From Betaproteobacteria bacterium (GTDB taxonomy: Bacteria; Pseudomonadota; Gammaproteobacteria; Burkholderiales; SG8-41): DNA of 13,040 nt. Both the position numbers and the translations under genes were made by a program. Position 1 is the stretch's first letter. The number at the start of each line of letters is the position of its first letter. The notes under the pieces were generated by a model. It did no database searches. It was not told the DNA's origin and worked only from the letters and a program-made list of their open reading frames with translations. Of the stretch, positions 1-7,195 are shown piece after piece. The DNA is taken from positions 1-13,040 of the forward strand of contig JACOVL010000062.1 of the NCBI GenBank assembly GCA_016177355.1. The letters run 5' to 3'.

Positions 1-219
1 ATGATCAACGAGGTGCTCGACGTGATGACCGAGCTCGCCCAGGAAGGCATGACGATGATGGTCGTGACGCACGAGATGGGGTTCGCCAGCCGCGTCTCGC
101 ACCGCGTGGTCTTCATGGACAAGGGCGAGATTGTCGAGGACGCCACCAAGGACGACTTCTTCGGCAAACCCCGCTCCGAGCGGGCGCAGCATTTCCTGTC
201 AAAGATCCTGCACCATTAA
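1..219 (+). CDS. Polar amino-acid ABC transporter ATP-binding protein, C-terminal fragment (GlnQ/GltL type)
   Basis: This is the last 72 residues of an ATPase that powers uptake of polar amino acids at the cytoplasmic face of the inner membrane. The piece contains the H-loop (VVTHEMGFA, switch His near residue 24 of the fragment) followed by the FMDKGEIVE strand, a combination typical of the GlnQ/GltL/HisP family (about 240-260 residues). The Walker A, signature and Walker B motifs would lie to the left of the window. The ATG at position 1 is most likely an internal methionine, since the upstream part of the family is missing. The gene ends with TAA, 19 bases before the convergent stop of the next gene. 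The substrate (glutamine, glutamate or other) cannot be told from this end. Family assignment is confident. Confidence 0.9.
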   Translation: MINEVLDVMTELAQEGMTMMVVTHEMGFASRVSHRVVFMDKGEIVEDATKDDFFGKPRSERAQHFLSKILHH

Positions 220-238
220 ACCGGCTGCCAGGACGCCG

Positions 239-883
239 TCAGGGGGTGCGTAGCTGACGCGGCCCCGCCGGGGTCTGAATATGAGCGACCAGGTACGGGG
301 GCTCGCCCGCCGGCAGGGCCGAGACGGAAAACGCGCCCTGAAATCCGATCGACTCCAGTACGCTCATTACCTTCCCCGCTTCGGGGTGAAAGCCTTCCAG
401 TCGTATTAGCGAGCACCCCGGATCCTGCAGCGTATCCGCGGGATGAATACCGGGCGGCCACTGGATAAGTATCGGTGCGACGCCTTGAAGCGGGAGGCTG
501 CCGTCCTCCGGGATGGTGATGAGCCAGTTCAATTTTCCCCGGCTCATGGACTCCACGTTTCCCAGAGACACCGGCGAAGCGGCAACTGCAGCACGTATGT
601 CGTCAGTGCGCGCGATCCAGGTCGACAGCCGGGGGGCTCGGATTGAATCCGGTTGATCGAGCTGGAACCAGCGCGGCCGGCCGGGGTGAGGGACATCGGG
701 ATTTGCGGAAATAACCTCGAGGTAAACCTTCTCACCGAGCCTCAGAAAGTAATTGTGCGTCCCCATACGAGGATGTTCGCCGCCGACTTGAGGCATGACC
801 CCTAGATTTCGGCGAACGAATTCCACGCCGGTTGCAAGGCTGGGCGCCGTGACAGCGATGTGATCAATATGGGAACTCGGCAC
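239..883 (-). CDS. Glyoxalase-like / VOC superfamily protein
   Basis: A 214-residue protein that I place in the glyoxalase-like (Glyoxalase_3, VOC) fold. The N-terminus (HIDHIAVTAPSL) followed by GTHNYFLRLG and YLEVISANPD is the usual beta-alpha-beta-beta metal-site pattern. Candidate metal ligands are His8, His43 and Glu56. Such proteins act on small cytoplasmic metabolites as lyases, isomerases, dioxygenases or resistance proteins, and the reaction here cannot be named. The start is a GTG at 881-883, four bases after the stop of the upstream gene (888-890), so it is probably translationally coupled as the last gene of a three-gene minus-strand unit. The upstream Shine-Dalgarno is weak. No alternative ATG preserves the first conserved strand. 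Confidence 0.8.
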   Translation of the reverse strand: MPSSHIDHIAVTAPSLATGVEFVRRNLGVMPQVGGEHPRMGTHNYFLRLGEKVYLEVISANPDVPHPGRPRWFQLDQPDSIRAPRLSTWIARTDDIRAAVAASPVSLGNVESMSRGKLNWLITIPEDGSLPLQGVAPILIQWPPGIHPADTLQDPGCSLIRLEGFHPEAGKVMSVLESIGFQGAFSVSALPAGEPPYLVAHIQTPAGPRQLRTP

Positions 884-887
884 TTGG

Positions 888-1274
888 TTATTTTATCCGT
901 CTTGCGCCGATCCTGAGTTTCAGCTTCCAGGAACCGCCGTCCCGGACTACGACCCACATCGCTTCCGCGCGGCCAGCTTTGCCGCCGTCCGCCGTATACC
1001 GGGTGAACGTCACGTAAAACGCCTTGAGATCATCCCAATCCAGGATTAGGCGTGCCTCGTCCAGCTCGGTACACCCGAAGTTCTCCGCATCGATTCCCGC
1101 CCTTGCGTATTGCTTCAATAAATCAACATCGTCTCGATCGTCGTAGCGCCAGATCTCGCCGTCCTGCCAGAGATGGACGAAAGGCAGCGACACGACCTCC
1201 GCGAATCTCCGGTTGTCCTTGCTCGAGAAAGCGGCGACATGCTCGATCAGCGCTTTCAATGGTGTGTTGACCAT
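888..1274 (-). CDS. NTF2/SnoaL-like hypothetical protein
   Basis: A 128-residue soluble protein. Its helical N-terminal half (LKALIEHVAAFSSKDNRRFAEVV) and terminal strands (AEAMWVVVRDGGSWKLKLR) fit the cone-shaped NTF2-like fold shared by SnoaL, ketosteroid isomerase and many small-molecule binding proteins. No catalytic residue set can be assigned. It starts at an ATG seven bases after the stop of the upstream gene at 1282, with a GAGAG-like ribosome site, so it is very likely co-transcribed with it. The sequence is visibly less GC-rich than the core genes of the window: a 60-base sample at 1081-1140 has 29 G/C, against 43 of 60 at 9241-9300 in typA. That may reflect horizontal acquisition or relaxed selection. 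Function unknown. Confidence 0.75.
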   Translation of the reverse strand: MVNTPLKALIEHVAAFSSKDNRRFAEVVSLPFVHLWQDGEIWRYDDRDDVDLLKQYARAGIDAENFGCTELDEARLILDWDDLKAFYVTFTRYTADGGKAGRAEAMWVVVRDGGSWKLKLRIGARRIK

Positions 1275-1281
1275 CGGGCTC

Positions 1282-1659
1282 TCAGCCGCGGGTGACGTGG
1301 GCGGAGACGCAGAGCCACTGGCCCTGCCGGCGCGCCCAGACGTCGGTGTAACGGCCCGCTCCCGCCCGGCCGTCAGGCTTCCTGTAGGTCGTGCGCGCGT
1401 GGATGATGGCGATATCGCCCAGGATCCTGATGCGCACGTCGTGGGCCTCGAGGTTCGAGATCATCGCCGGCCGCGCGATCTGCGCCAGGAACCCCGCGCG
1501 GTCGACGAGCGAACCGTCGGGGTTGCTGTTCAGGAAGTCCTCGGCCAGGGCCTCCTCGAAATAACTGACGTCCGACATTTCGACCGCCCGGACGAAGTTC
1601 TGGTTCAGCCGCCGCAGGGTGTCTGCGTCGGCAGGGTTCGCTGCAGCGTCCTGCTTCAT
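1282..1659 (-). CDS. NTF2-like family protein (DUF4440/SnoaL-type)
   Basis: A 125-residue protein with the order typical of DUF4440/SnoaL-like proteins. An N-terminal helix (LRRLNQNFVRAVEMSD) is followed by FEEALAEDFLNSNPDGSLVDRA and strands with IAIIHARTTY, then a C-terminal YTDVWARRQGQWLCVSAHVT. Members bind or convert small molecules, and some are isomerases or hydrolases. The specific substrate is unknown. I chose the ATG at 1657-1659 because a GGAGG Shine-Dalgarno lies eight bases upstream (1668-1672 on the minus strand). The ATG at 1672-1674 overlaps that ribosome site, so it is unlikely to be the start. The open frame runs further upstream into the regulator gene, but that part is shadow. 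First gene of the minus-strand unit that runs to 239, divergent from the ArsR-type regulator, which may control it. Confidence 0.85.
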   Translation of the reverse strand: MKQDAAANPADADTLRRLNQNFVRAVEMSDVSYFEEALAEDFLNSNPDGSLVDRAGFLAQIARPAMISNLEAHDVRIRILGDIAIIHARTTYRKPDGRAGAGRYTDVWARRQGQWLCVSAHVTRG

Positions 1660-1667
1660 GGGCCACG

Positions 1668-1672
1668 CCTCC
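1668..1672 (-). promoter_or_regulatory. Ribosome binding site deciding the start of the NTF2-like gene
   Basis: The minus strand reads GGAGG here, eight bases before the ATG at 1659. It includes part of the upstream in-frame ATG (1672-1674), so it argues for the downstream start. Confidence 0.7.
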
Positions 1673-1684
1673 ATCAATGAACGA

Positions 1685-1711
1685 TGGACAGGATTATCCG
1701 CGGGGTATAAC
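1685..1711 (+). promoter_or_regulatory. Candidate promoter of the ArsR-type regulator
   Basis: A TGGACA hexamer (1685-1690, one mismatch to the sigma-70 -35) is followed after 15 bases by TATAAC (1706-1711, one mismatch to the -10). The spacer is shorter than the ideal 17, so this is tentative. Initiation near 1718 would give a leader of about 20 bases. On the other strand, GATAAT (1693-1698) is a possible -10 for the divergent cluster, but I see no good -35 for it. Confidence 0.4.
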
Positions 1712-1720
1712 GTTAACGTT
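1709..1720. promoter_or_regulatory. Perfect 12-bp palindrome, candidate operator
   Basis: AACGTTAACGTT is identical on both strands. It lies in the 78-base gap between the divergent NTF2-like cluster and the ArsR-type regulator gene. It overlaps the candidate -10 of the regulator promoter and is just upstream of the possible -10 of the other direction. ArsR-family dimers bind AT-rich dyads in such positions and usually repress themselves and the divergent genes. A second inverted repeat, TTTCAC-6-GTGAAA (1719-1736), abuts it and overlaps the ribosome site of the regulator. Assignment as an operator is inference from position and symmetry. Confidence 0.55.
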
Positions 1721-1737
1721 TCACGGACAGGTGAAAT

Positions 1738-2430
1738 ATGGATGACGAGCCCGGCATCGCCCGCGTCGCCGGCCTCCTCGCCGACCCCGGGCGCGCCAAA
1801 ATACTCTGGGCGCTGATCGACGGCACGACGCGCCCGGCGGGCGAGCTGGCTTTCTCCGCCAACATCTCGGCGCAGTCGGCAAGCGCGCATCTCGCCAAGC
1901 TGGTGGACGGCGGATTGCTCGTTCAGGAAGCGCAGGGGCGGCACCGTTACTTCCGGATCGCGAGCGCCGAGATCGCGGACGCGATCGAAGGCCTGGCTTC
2001 GCTAAACGCGGTCCGGCCGCGCGCCCCGCGCAGCGTGCTGCCTTCGAAATCGGTGCCGGTCCAGTTCCTGCATGCCCGCACCTGCTACGACCACCTGGCC
2101 GGGGAGACGGCGGTGCAAATCCTCGAGGGAATGCTGAAAGCACGATGGCTGGCCCCCGAGAAACGGGATTTCCGCGTCACCCGGCTCGGCGCGAAAGAAT
2201 TTGCGGCGCTCGACGTCGATCTCGATGCCGTGCGCCGGTCGCGGCGCGTGTTCGCGCGCGCCTGCGTGGACCTGACCCAGCGGCGCCCCCATCTCAGCGG
2301 CGCGCTGGCGGCCGCGCTGCTCGATCTCTACACCAAGCGGGGTTGGATCCTGCGCGCGCGGCGCTCGCGCGTCGTCACCATCACGCCCAAAGGACAGGAG
2401 GCCTTCCGGCGAACGTTCGGGACGAATTAG
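1738..2430 (+). CDS. ArsR-family winged-helix transcriptional regulator with long C-terminal domain
   Basis: A 230-residue DNA-binding protein. Residues 5-85 form the ArsR-type winged helix: LADPGRAKILWALI, then the recognition region NISAQSASAHLAKLVDGGLL, then the wing QGRHRYFRI. It lacks the ELCVCDL metal-binding motif of arsenic or cadmium sensors, so it is not a classical metal regulator. Residues 110-225 match the extra domain of a distinct ArsR subgroup, with ARTCYDHLAG (Cys116, His119) and a later ARACVDLTQRRPHLSGALAAALL segment (Cys176). Those two cysteines could sense a ligand or oxidant, but this is inference. The start has AGG six bases upstream. The gene is divergent from the NTF2/VOC cluster, its probable target together with itself. 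Its stop codon overlaps that of the convergent argE-like gene by two bases. Confidence 0.88.
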   Translation: MDDEPGIARVAGLLADPGRAKILWALIDGTTRPAGELAFSANISAQSASAHLAKLVDGGLLVQEAQGRHRYFRIASAEIADAIEGLASLNAVRPRAPRSVLPSKSVPVQFLHARTCYDHLAGETAVQILEGMLKARWLAPEKRDFRVTRLGAKEFAALDVDLDAVRRSRRVFARACVDLTQRRPHLSGALAAALLDLYTKRGWILRARRSRVVTITPKGQEAFRRTFGTN

Positions 2431-3599
2431 GCCTTACACATCCGCTCCATCAGCCGGCGCAGGAAGGCCTCGCACCGCGCGACCTGGTCGAGGGTGACGT
2501 ACTCGTTGGGCTTGTGCGCCTGCTCGATCGAGCCGGGGCCGCAGATCACGGTCGGGATGCCGGCTTTCTGGAATTGCGAGCCCTCGGTGCCGAACGACAC
2601 CTTGCCGATTTCCCGGCTGCCGGAGAGCTCCTGTGCCAGCGCTACGACCTCGCTCTCCGGCCCGGTGTCGAGCACCGGGATCTCGGACAGCTTCTCGATG
2701 GTGAACCCCGCCGCCGGGTGCACCGAGCGCATCTCCGGCTCGAGCTTGCTCTTCACGAATTCACTGAACTCCCGCAGCAGCCGCTCCGGGTCGTCGCCGG
2801 GCAGGTGGCGGAATTCGAAATCGAACGTGCAGTCGTGCGGGATGACGTTCAACGCGGTGCCGCCGCGGATCACGCCGGCGTGGACGGTGGTGTGCGCGAC
2901 ATCGAAGCTGCGGTCGTACGGACCGCGGTCGCGGTGCCGGCGCGCCAGGCCCTTGAGGAATGCCACCGCTTCCGCCGCGTATTCCACGGCATTCACGCCG
3001 TGCGGCGCGTACGCCGAATGCCCGGCGAGCCCGCGTACCGTGCAGCGGTAGCTCTTCTTGCCTTTGTGCGCGATGACGGGCCTCATCAGGGTCGGCTCGC
3101 CGACGATGCACGAGCGCGGGCGGATGCCGGCGCGCGCGAGGTCCGCGATCATGCGCCCGACGCCGAGGCAGCCGACCTCCTCGTCGTAGGAGAACGCGAG
3201 GTGCAGCGGCGCCTTCAGGCCGCGCTCCATGAATTCGGGCGCGAGCGCGAGCGCGCAGGCGACGAAGCTCTTCATGTCGGCGGTGCCGCGCCCGTAGAGC
3301 CGGCCATCCTTCTCCGTCACCTGGAACGGGTCGCCGTCCCACGGCTGCCCTTCCACCGGCACGACGTCGGTGTGGCCGGAGAGCGCGATGCCCGCTCCCG
3401 CGCGCGGCCCCAGCGTCGCGAACAGGTTCGCCTTGCGTTTCGCGTCGTCGTAGGTGAGGCGGACGCCGGCGTCGAGCGGCTTCAGGGTGTCGCGGATGAA
3501 ATGGATGAGCTCGAGGTTGGAGTCCCGGCTCACGGTCGGGAACGCGACCAGCTTGCGGATCATCGCGACGCTGGCAGAGCCCGCGGTCATGATGGCCAT
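2427..3599 (-). CDS. argE: ArgE-type acetylornithine deacetylase / M20 metallopeptidase
   Basis: A cytoplasmic di-zinc amidohydrolase of the M20 family, 390 residues from the chosen start, close to the usual ArgE length (about 385). It probably removes the acetyl group from N-acetylornithine in arginine synthesis, although related M20 enzymes deacylate other amino acids. Motifs in order: SGHTDVVP (His76, Asp78), GRGTADMKSF (bridging Asp108), SYDEEVGCLG (general base Glu140, metal Glu141), VGEPT (Glu168), and near the C-terminus AHKPNEYV with the last His ligand. A dimerisation domain lies between residues about 180 and 285, including GLAGHSAYAP. The open frame continues upstream to 3758, but that part overlaps the divergent gene and lacks family similarity. 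ATG at 3599 or 3590 are both possible, and neither has a strong ribosome site. Confidence 0.87.
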   Translation of the reverse strand: MAIMTAGSASVAMIRKLVAFPTVSRDSNLELIHFIRDTLKPLDAGVRLTYDDAKRKANLFATLGPRAGAGIALSGHTDVVPVEGQPWDGDPFQVTEKDGRLYGRGTADMKSFVACALALAPEFMERGLKAPLHLAFSYDEEVGCLGVGRMIADLARAGIRPRSCIVGEPTLMRPVIAHKGKKSYRCTVRGLAGHSAYAPHGVNAVEYAAEAVAFLKGLARRHRDRGPYDRSFDVAHTTVHAGVIRGGTALNVIPHDCTFDFEFRHLPGDDPERLLREFSEFVKSKLEPEMRSVHPAAGFTIEKLSEIPVLDTGPESEVVALAQELSGSREIGKVSFGTEGSQFQKAGIPTVICGPGSIEQAHKPNEYVTLDQVARCEAFLRRLMERMCKA

Positions 3600-3646
3600 C
3601 CGAATCGGTAAAATACCAGCATAGCAGATGTATTCATGGCCGAACG

Positions 3647-5209
3647 ATGACGGGAAATTCCGTTTTGAAGCAAGTGATTGTTGCGCTGGCCGCGTGGGCG
3701 GCGTGCACGCTGCATGCGGCCGAGCTGCGCATCGGGTTGTCGGCGGACGTGACGACAATGGATCCGCATTTCATCGCGGCGCAGCCCAACCTCACCGCGC
3801 AGCACCACGTGTTCGAGTCGCTGGTGCACGTGGACGAGCGCGGGCGCTCGATCCCGCTGCTCGCCACCTGGCGCACGCCTGACCCGCTCACCTGGGAATT
3901 CAATCTGCGCAAAGGCGTGAAATTCCACGACGGGACCGGACTCACCGCGGAGGACGTCGTGTACTCGCTCGAGCGCCCGCTCGCGATCACCGGCAGCCCC
4001 GGCGGATTCGCGACTTACGTGAAGCCCATCGTCGCGAAGCAGATCGTGGACCGCTACACGGTGCGGCTCAAGACCGCCGCGCCCTACGGCGCGCTGCTCC
4101 AGGACCTCGCCGAAGTGATGATCGTGTCGAAAAAGGCGGCAACGGGCGCGACGGGCGCCGACTTCGACGGCGGGAAAGCGGCGCTCGGCACCGGACCCTA
4201 CAAGCTCGTGAAGTTCTCGCGCGGCGACCGCATCGAGCTCGCGCGGAACGAGGAATACTGGGGCGGCCGCTTGCCGTGGGACAAGGTTACGCTGCGCATC
4301 CTGCCGAGCGACCCCGTGCGCACCGCGGCGCTGCTCGCCGGCGACGTGGACGCGATCGAACATGTGCCGAGCGCCGACCTCGCGAAGCTCCGTGCGCGCG
4401 CCGGCTTGAAGCTCGCGCAGGCCGTGTCGTGGCGCACGATACTGCTGCACCTCGACCAGGGCCGCGATCAGCCGCCCGGCGTGCTGTCGAAGGCGGGCAA
4501 GCCGCTCGAGCGCAACCCGTTCAAGGACGCGCGCGTGCGCCGCGCGCTGTCGAAGGCGATCAACCGCCGGCTGATCGTCGAGCGCGTGATGGAAGGGCTC
4601 GGCCTGCCCGCCGGCAACGTCGTGTCGCCCAGCGTCTTCGGCCACGACCCGGCGGTGAAGGCCGACGCCTACGACCCCGAGGGCGCGAAGAAGCTGCTCG
4701 CCGAGGCGGGCTACCCGGACGGCTTCCAGCTGACGCTCGCGACGCCCAACAACCGCTACATCAACGACGAGCAGGTGGCGCAGGCGGTGGCGCAGATGTT
4801 CTCGCGCGTCGGCATCGCGGCGAAAGTCGAGGCGATGCCGCTCTCGGTTTATTTCGGCAAGGCGCGCGGCGGCGCTTTCGGCGTGACGCTGCTCGGCTGG
4901 GGCACGCTCGCGGCCGATTTCGCGTTGCGCTCGCTCGCCGCTACCGCCGACCCCGGCAAAGGCTACGGCGCGTGGAACTGGGGCGGCTACGCCAACGCCG
5001 GGCTCGACGCGCTGGTCGCGCGCGCGCTCGGCACCGTGGATCCCGCGCAGCGCGAGGCGCTGGCGCGCAACGCCAGCGCGCTCGCCGCGCGCGAGCTGCC
5101 GTTCATCCCGCTGCACTACCAGGTGGTGACGTGGGCGATGAAGAGCAATCTCTCGTACGCGGCGCGGACGGACGAGTTCACGTTCGCGCATCATTTCAAG
5201 CCCCAATGA
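3647..5209 (+). CDS. Peptide/nickel-type ABC transporter substrate-binding protein (SBP family 5)
   Basis: A 520-residue periplasmic solute-binding protein of the DppA/OppA family, which captures the substrate and delivers it to the permeases encoded downstream. Residues 1-25 form a signal peptide (VLKQVIVALAAWAACTLHA, cleavage after HA-A likely). The cysteine in it lacks a proper lipobox, so the protein is probably free in the periplasm. Mature domain I begins LRIGLSADVTTMDPHF. The family signature lies around residues 80-110 (WEFNLRKGVKFHDGTGLTAEDVVYSLER). Later, DARVRRALSKAINR is typical of the second lobe. Substrate (dipeptide, glutathione, opine or other) cannot be read from sequence. 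The 47-base gap to the divergent argE-like gene must hold both promoters, and I see no convincing hexamers or Shine-Dalgarno there. A long antisense open frame is a shadow. Confidence 0.9.
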   Translation: MTGNSVLKQVIVALAAWAACTLHAAELRIGLSADVTTMDPHFIAAQPNLTAQHHVFESLVHVDERGRSIPLLATWRTPDPLTWEFNLRKGVKFHDGTGLTAEDVVYSLERPLAITGSPGGFATYVKPIVAKQIVDRYTVRLKTAAPYGALLQDLAEVMIVSKKAATGATGADFDGGKAALGTGPYKLVKFSRGDRIELARNEEYWGGRLPWDKVTLRILPSDPVRTAALLAGDVDAIEHVPSADLAKLRARAGLKLAQAVSWRTILLHLDQGRDQPPGVLSKAGKPLERNPFKDARVRRALSKAINRRLIVERVMEGLGLPAGNVVSPSVFGHDPAVKADAYDPEGAKKLLAEAGYPDGFQLTLATPNNRYINDEQVAQAVAQMFSRVGIAAKVEAMPLSVYFGKARGGAFGVTLLGWGTLAADFALRSLAATADPGKGYGAWNWGGYANAGLDALVARALGTVDPAQREALARNASALAARELPFIPLHYQVVTWAMKSNLSYAARTDEFTFAHHFKPQ

Positions 5210-5214
5210 CACGC

Positions 5215-5284
5215 GAGATCGGGAGATCGGGAGGTCGTGAGAGGGATTTTCCCTCTCCCGCTCTCACGCCCTTACGCTCTCACG
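5215..5284 (+). repeat. Nested hairpins and short tandem repeats between binding-protein and permease genes
   Basis: This 70-base stretch starts with two exact 8-bp tandem units GAGATCGG (5215-5230) and two degenerate ones. A perfect 8-bp stem with a 3-base loop follows: GAGAGGGA (5239-5246) and TCCCTCTC (5250-5257). CGTGAGAG (5236-5243) can instead pair with CTCTCACG at 5261-5268 or with its second copy at 5277-5284, because CGCTCTCACG is directly repeated at 5259-5268 and 5275-5284. The alternatives exclude each other. Stem-loops at this position in importer operons commonly protect the upstream binding-protein mRNA and lower permease expression. That role here is inferred. There is no T-run, so it is not a standard terminator. 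Confidence 0.6.
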
Positions 5285-5305
5285 AATAAGTCTTATCCTT
5301 GGCTG

Positions 5306-6283
5306 ATGCTCGGCTTCGCCCTTCGCCGACTTATCCAGAGCGTACTGGTGCTGTTTGTAATGTCAGCGTTGGTGTTCGCCGGCGTCTACGCCATCGGCAA
5401 CCCGGTGTACATCCTGGTGAGCCCGCAGGCCGACCAGGCGGAGATCGCGCGCGCGACCGCGGCGCTCGGGCTCGACCGCCCGCTGTGGGAGCAGTACTGG
5501 ACGTTCGTCGCGGGCGCCGTCGGCGGCGAGCTGGGCAAATCGTTCGTCTGGAACACGCCGGCCGTGCAGCTGATCCTCGAGCGCATGCCGGCGACGCTCG
5601 AACTGGCGCTCTCCGCGATGGCGATCGCAGTCGCGCTCGGCATACCGCTCGGCCTCCTCGCGGGGCTGAGGCCCGACTCGTGGACCGGCAGGACCATCAT
5701 GGCGGGCTCGATACTGGGGTTCTCGCTGCCCACGTTCTGGGTCGGGCTGATGCTGATCATGCTGTTCTCGGTCGAGCTCGGCTGGCTGCCCACTTCCGGG
5801 CGCGGCCCAACGACGGAGGTGCTGGGCGTGCCGCTGAGCGTGACGGGCTGGGAAGGGCTGCGCCACGTTCTGCTGCCCGCCGCCAACCTCGCGCTGTTCC
5901 AGCTTTCCCTCCTCATCCGCCTCACGCGCGCTGGCACGCGCGAGGCGCTGGCGCAGGACTACGTGCGCTACGCGCGCGCCAAGGGGCTCGCCATGGAACG
6001 GGTGATGCGGGTGCACGTGCTGAAGAACATCGCGATCCCGATCGTGACCGTGACCGGGCTCGAGTTCGGCTCGCTGATCGCGTTCGCGGTCGTCACCGAG
6101 ACCATTTTCGCGTGGCCCGGCATGGGCAAGCTCCTGATCGACTCGATCAACGTGCTCGACCGGCCGGTGATCGTCGCCTACCTGCTGGTCGTCGTCGCGA
6201 TCTTCGTCGCGATCAACCTGCTCGTGGACCTCTTATACGGCGCGCTCGATCCGCGCGTGCGCCTCGCCGGAGCCCGTGCATGA
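5306..6283 (+). CDS. ABC transporter permease, DppB/OppB type
   Basis: A 325-residue inner-membrane permease that forms half of the channel for the substrate captured by the preceding binding protein. The N-terminus FALRRLIQSVLVLFVMSALVF is the first membrane segment typical of DppB. Further segments lie around residues 100-125, 135-165, 190-215, 255-280 and 295-315. The cytoplasmic EAA loop that docks to the ATPase is TREALAQDYVRYARAKGL followed by VLKNIAIP. The ATG at 5306 gives the normal family N-terminus. An in-frame GTG at 5237 would add a 23-residue proline-rich leader encoded by the hairpin element and is unlikely. It lies 96 bases after the binding protein and overlaps the next gene by four bases (ATGA). 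Confidence 0.9.
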   Translation: MLGFALRRLIQSVLVLFVMSALVFAGVYAIGNPVYILVSPQADQAEIARATAALGLDRPLWEQYWTFVAGAVGGELGKSFVWNTPAVQLILERMPATLELALSAMAIAVALGIPLGLLAGLRPDSWTGRTIMAGSILGFSLPTFWVGLMLIMLFSVELGWLPTSGRGPTTEVLGVPLSVTGWEGLRHVLLPAANLALFQLSLLIRLTRAGTREALAQDYVRYARAKGLAMERVMRVHVLKNIAIPIVTVTGLEFGSLIAFAVVTETIFAWPGMGKLLIDSINVLDRPVIVAYLLVVVAIFVAINLLVDLLYGALDPRVRLAGARA

Positions 6284-7149
6284 ACGCTGCCGCAGATTTC
6301 GCGCGCGACCGGATCGCGGTTACTGCACTGGCTGTGCTCGCACTGATTCTGTTCGCTGCCTTCTTTGCTCCGTTTCTGTCTCCGCAAAATCCCTACGACC
6401 TGGCGCAGCTCGATCTCCTGGATTCCAAGCTCGCGCCCGGGGCGAGGGCCGGGGCCGGGTTCACTTACTGGCTGGGCACGGACGACCAGGGCCGCGACAT
6501 GCTGTCCGGCATCTTCTACGGCCTGCGCACGAGCCTCGCGGTCGGCGCGATCTCGACGCTCGTCGCGCTCGCGCTCGGCATGGCGATCGGCCTCGTCGCC
6601 GCCTACGCCGGCGGCTGGGTGGACGCCCTCATCATGCGACTCGTGGATCTGCAGCTCTCGTTCCCCTCGATCCTGATCGCGCTGGTGCTGCTCGCGGTGG
6701 CGGGCCAGGGCGTGGACAAGGTGGTGATCGCGCTCGTCGTCGTGCAGTGGGCCTACTACGCGCGCACCGTGCGCGGCACGGCGCTGGTGGAGAAGCACAA
6801 GGAATACGTGGACGCCGCGCGCGTGATGGCGTTCGGCGCGCCGCGCATCGTGTTCCGGCACATCCTGCCGAACGTGCTGCCGCCGCTGATCGTCGTCGCC
6901 ACCGTGCAGGTCGCCCACGCGATCGCGCTCGAAGCGACGCTCTCGTTCCTGGGCCTCGGCATGCCGATCACCGAGCCGTCTCTCGGACTCCTGATTTCCA
7001 ACGGCTTCGCGCATCTGATCTCGGGCCGCTACTGGATCAGCTTCTTCCCCGGCATCGCGCTGCTGATCACGATCGTCGCGATCAACCTCGTCGGCGACCG
7101 TCTGCGTGACGTGCTGAATCCGCGGTTGGCGAGCCACTACAGCGCGTAA
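6280..7149 (+). CDS. ABC transporter permease, DppC/OppC type
   Basis: A 289-residue inner-membrane permease, partner of the preceding DppB-type protein. Family marks are the N-terminal segment (IAVTALAVLALILFAAFFAP) followed by a periplasmic stretch ending in WLGTDDQGRDMLSGIFYGLR, highly typical of DppC, and the EAA loop VEKHKEYVDAARVMAFGAPR with HILPNVLPP. It starts at an ATG that overlaps the upstream stop (ATGA, 6280-6283), implying translational coupling. The same frame is open further upstream to 5299, but that portion is shadow. The usual next genes, DppD and DppF ATPases, are absent. The next reading frame is unrelated, so the importer must borrow ATPases encoded elsewhere or lie in a split operon. 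Confidence 0.92.
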   Translation: MNAAADFARDRIAVTALAVLALILFAAFFAPFLSPQNPYDLAQLDLLDSKLAPGARAGAGFTYWLGTDDQGRDMLSGIFYGLRTSLAVGAISTLVALALGMAIGLVAAYAGGWVDALIMRLVDLQLSFPSILIALVLLAVAGQGVDKVVIALVVVQWAYYARTVRGTALVEKHKEYVDAARVMAFGAPRIVFRHILPNVLPPLIVVATVQVAHAIALEATLSFLGLGMPITEPSLGLLISNGFAHLISGRYWISFFPGIALLITIVAINLVGDRLRDVLNPRLASHYSA

Positions 7150-7195
7150 AAATACATACGATCTTGAATTAACAGAACATCATAGGAGAAGCGAA

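Noticed and set aside
237..259. Terminator between the ATPase fragment and the VOC gene (CGTCAG/CTGACG)
   Set aside because: Only six base pairs with an 11-base loop and no T-run, lying in the coding end of the minus-strand gene.
2145..3611. 488-residue plus-strand frame over the ArgE-like gene
   Set aside because: Shadow of the M20 enzyme, whose metal-ligand motifs are all intact on the other strand.
3587..5212. 541-residue open frame antisense to the binding-protein gene
   Set aside because: It is rich in Arg, His and Ala from reading GC-rich codons in reverse, shows no family motif, and is opposite a gene with clear signal peptide and family signatures.
5237..5305. GTG-initiated leader peptide extension of the DppB-type permease
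   Set aside because: It would be encoded by the hairpin/repeat element, is proline-rich and unlike the family N-terminus. ATG at 5306 fits the family.
5299..6279. Upstream extension of the DppC-type frame over the DppB-type gene
   Set aside because: Arg/Ala-rich with no membrane segments, and the family start is at 6280 with an ATGA overlap.
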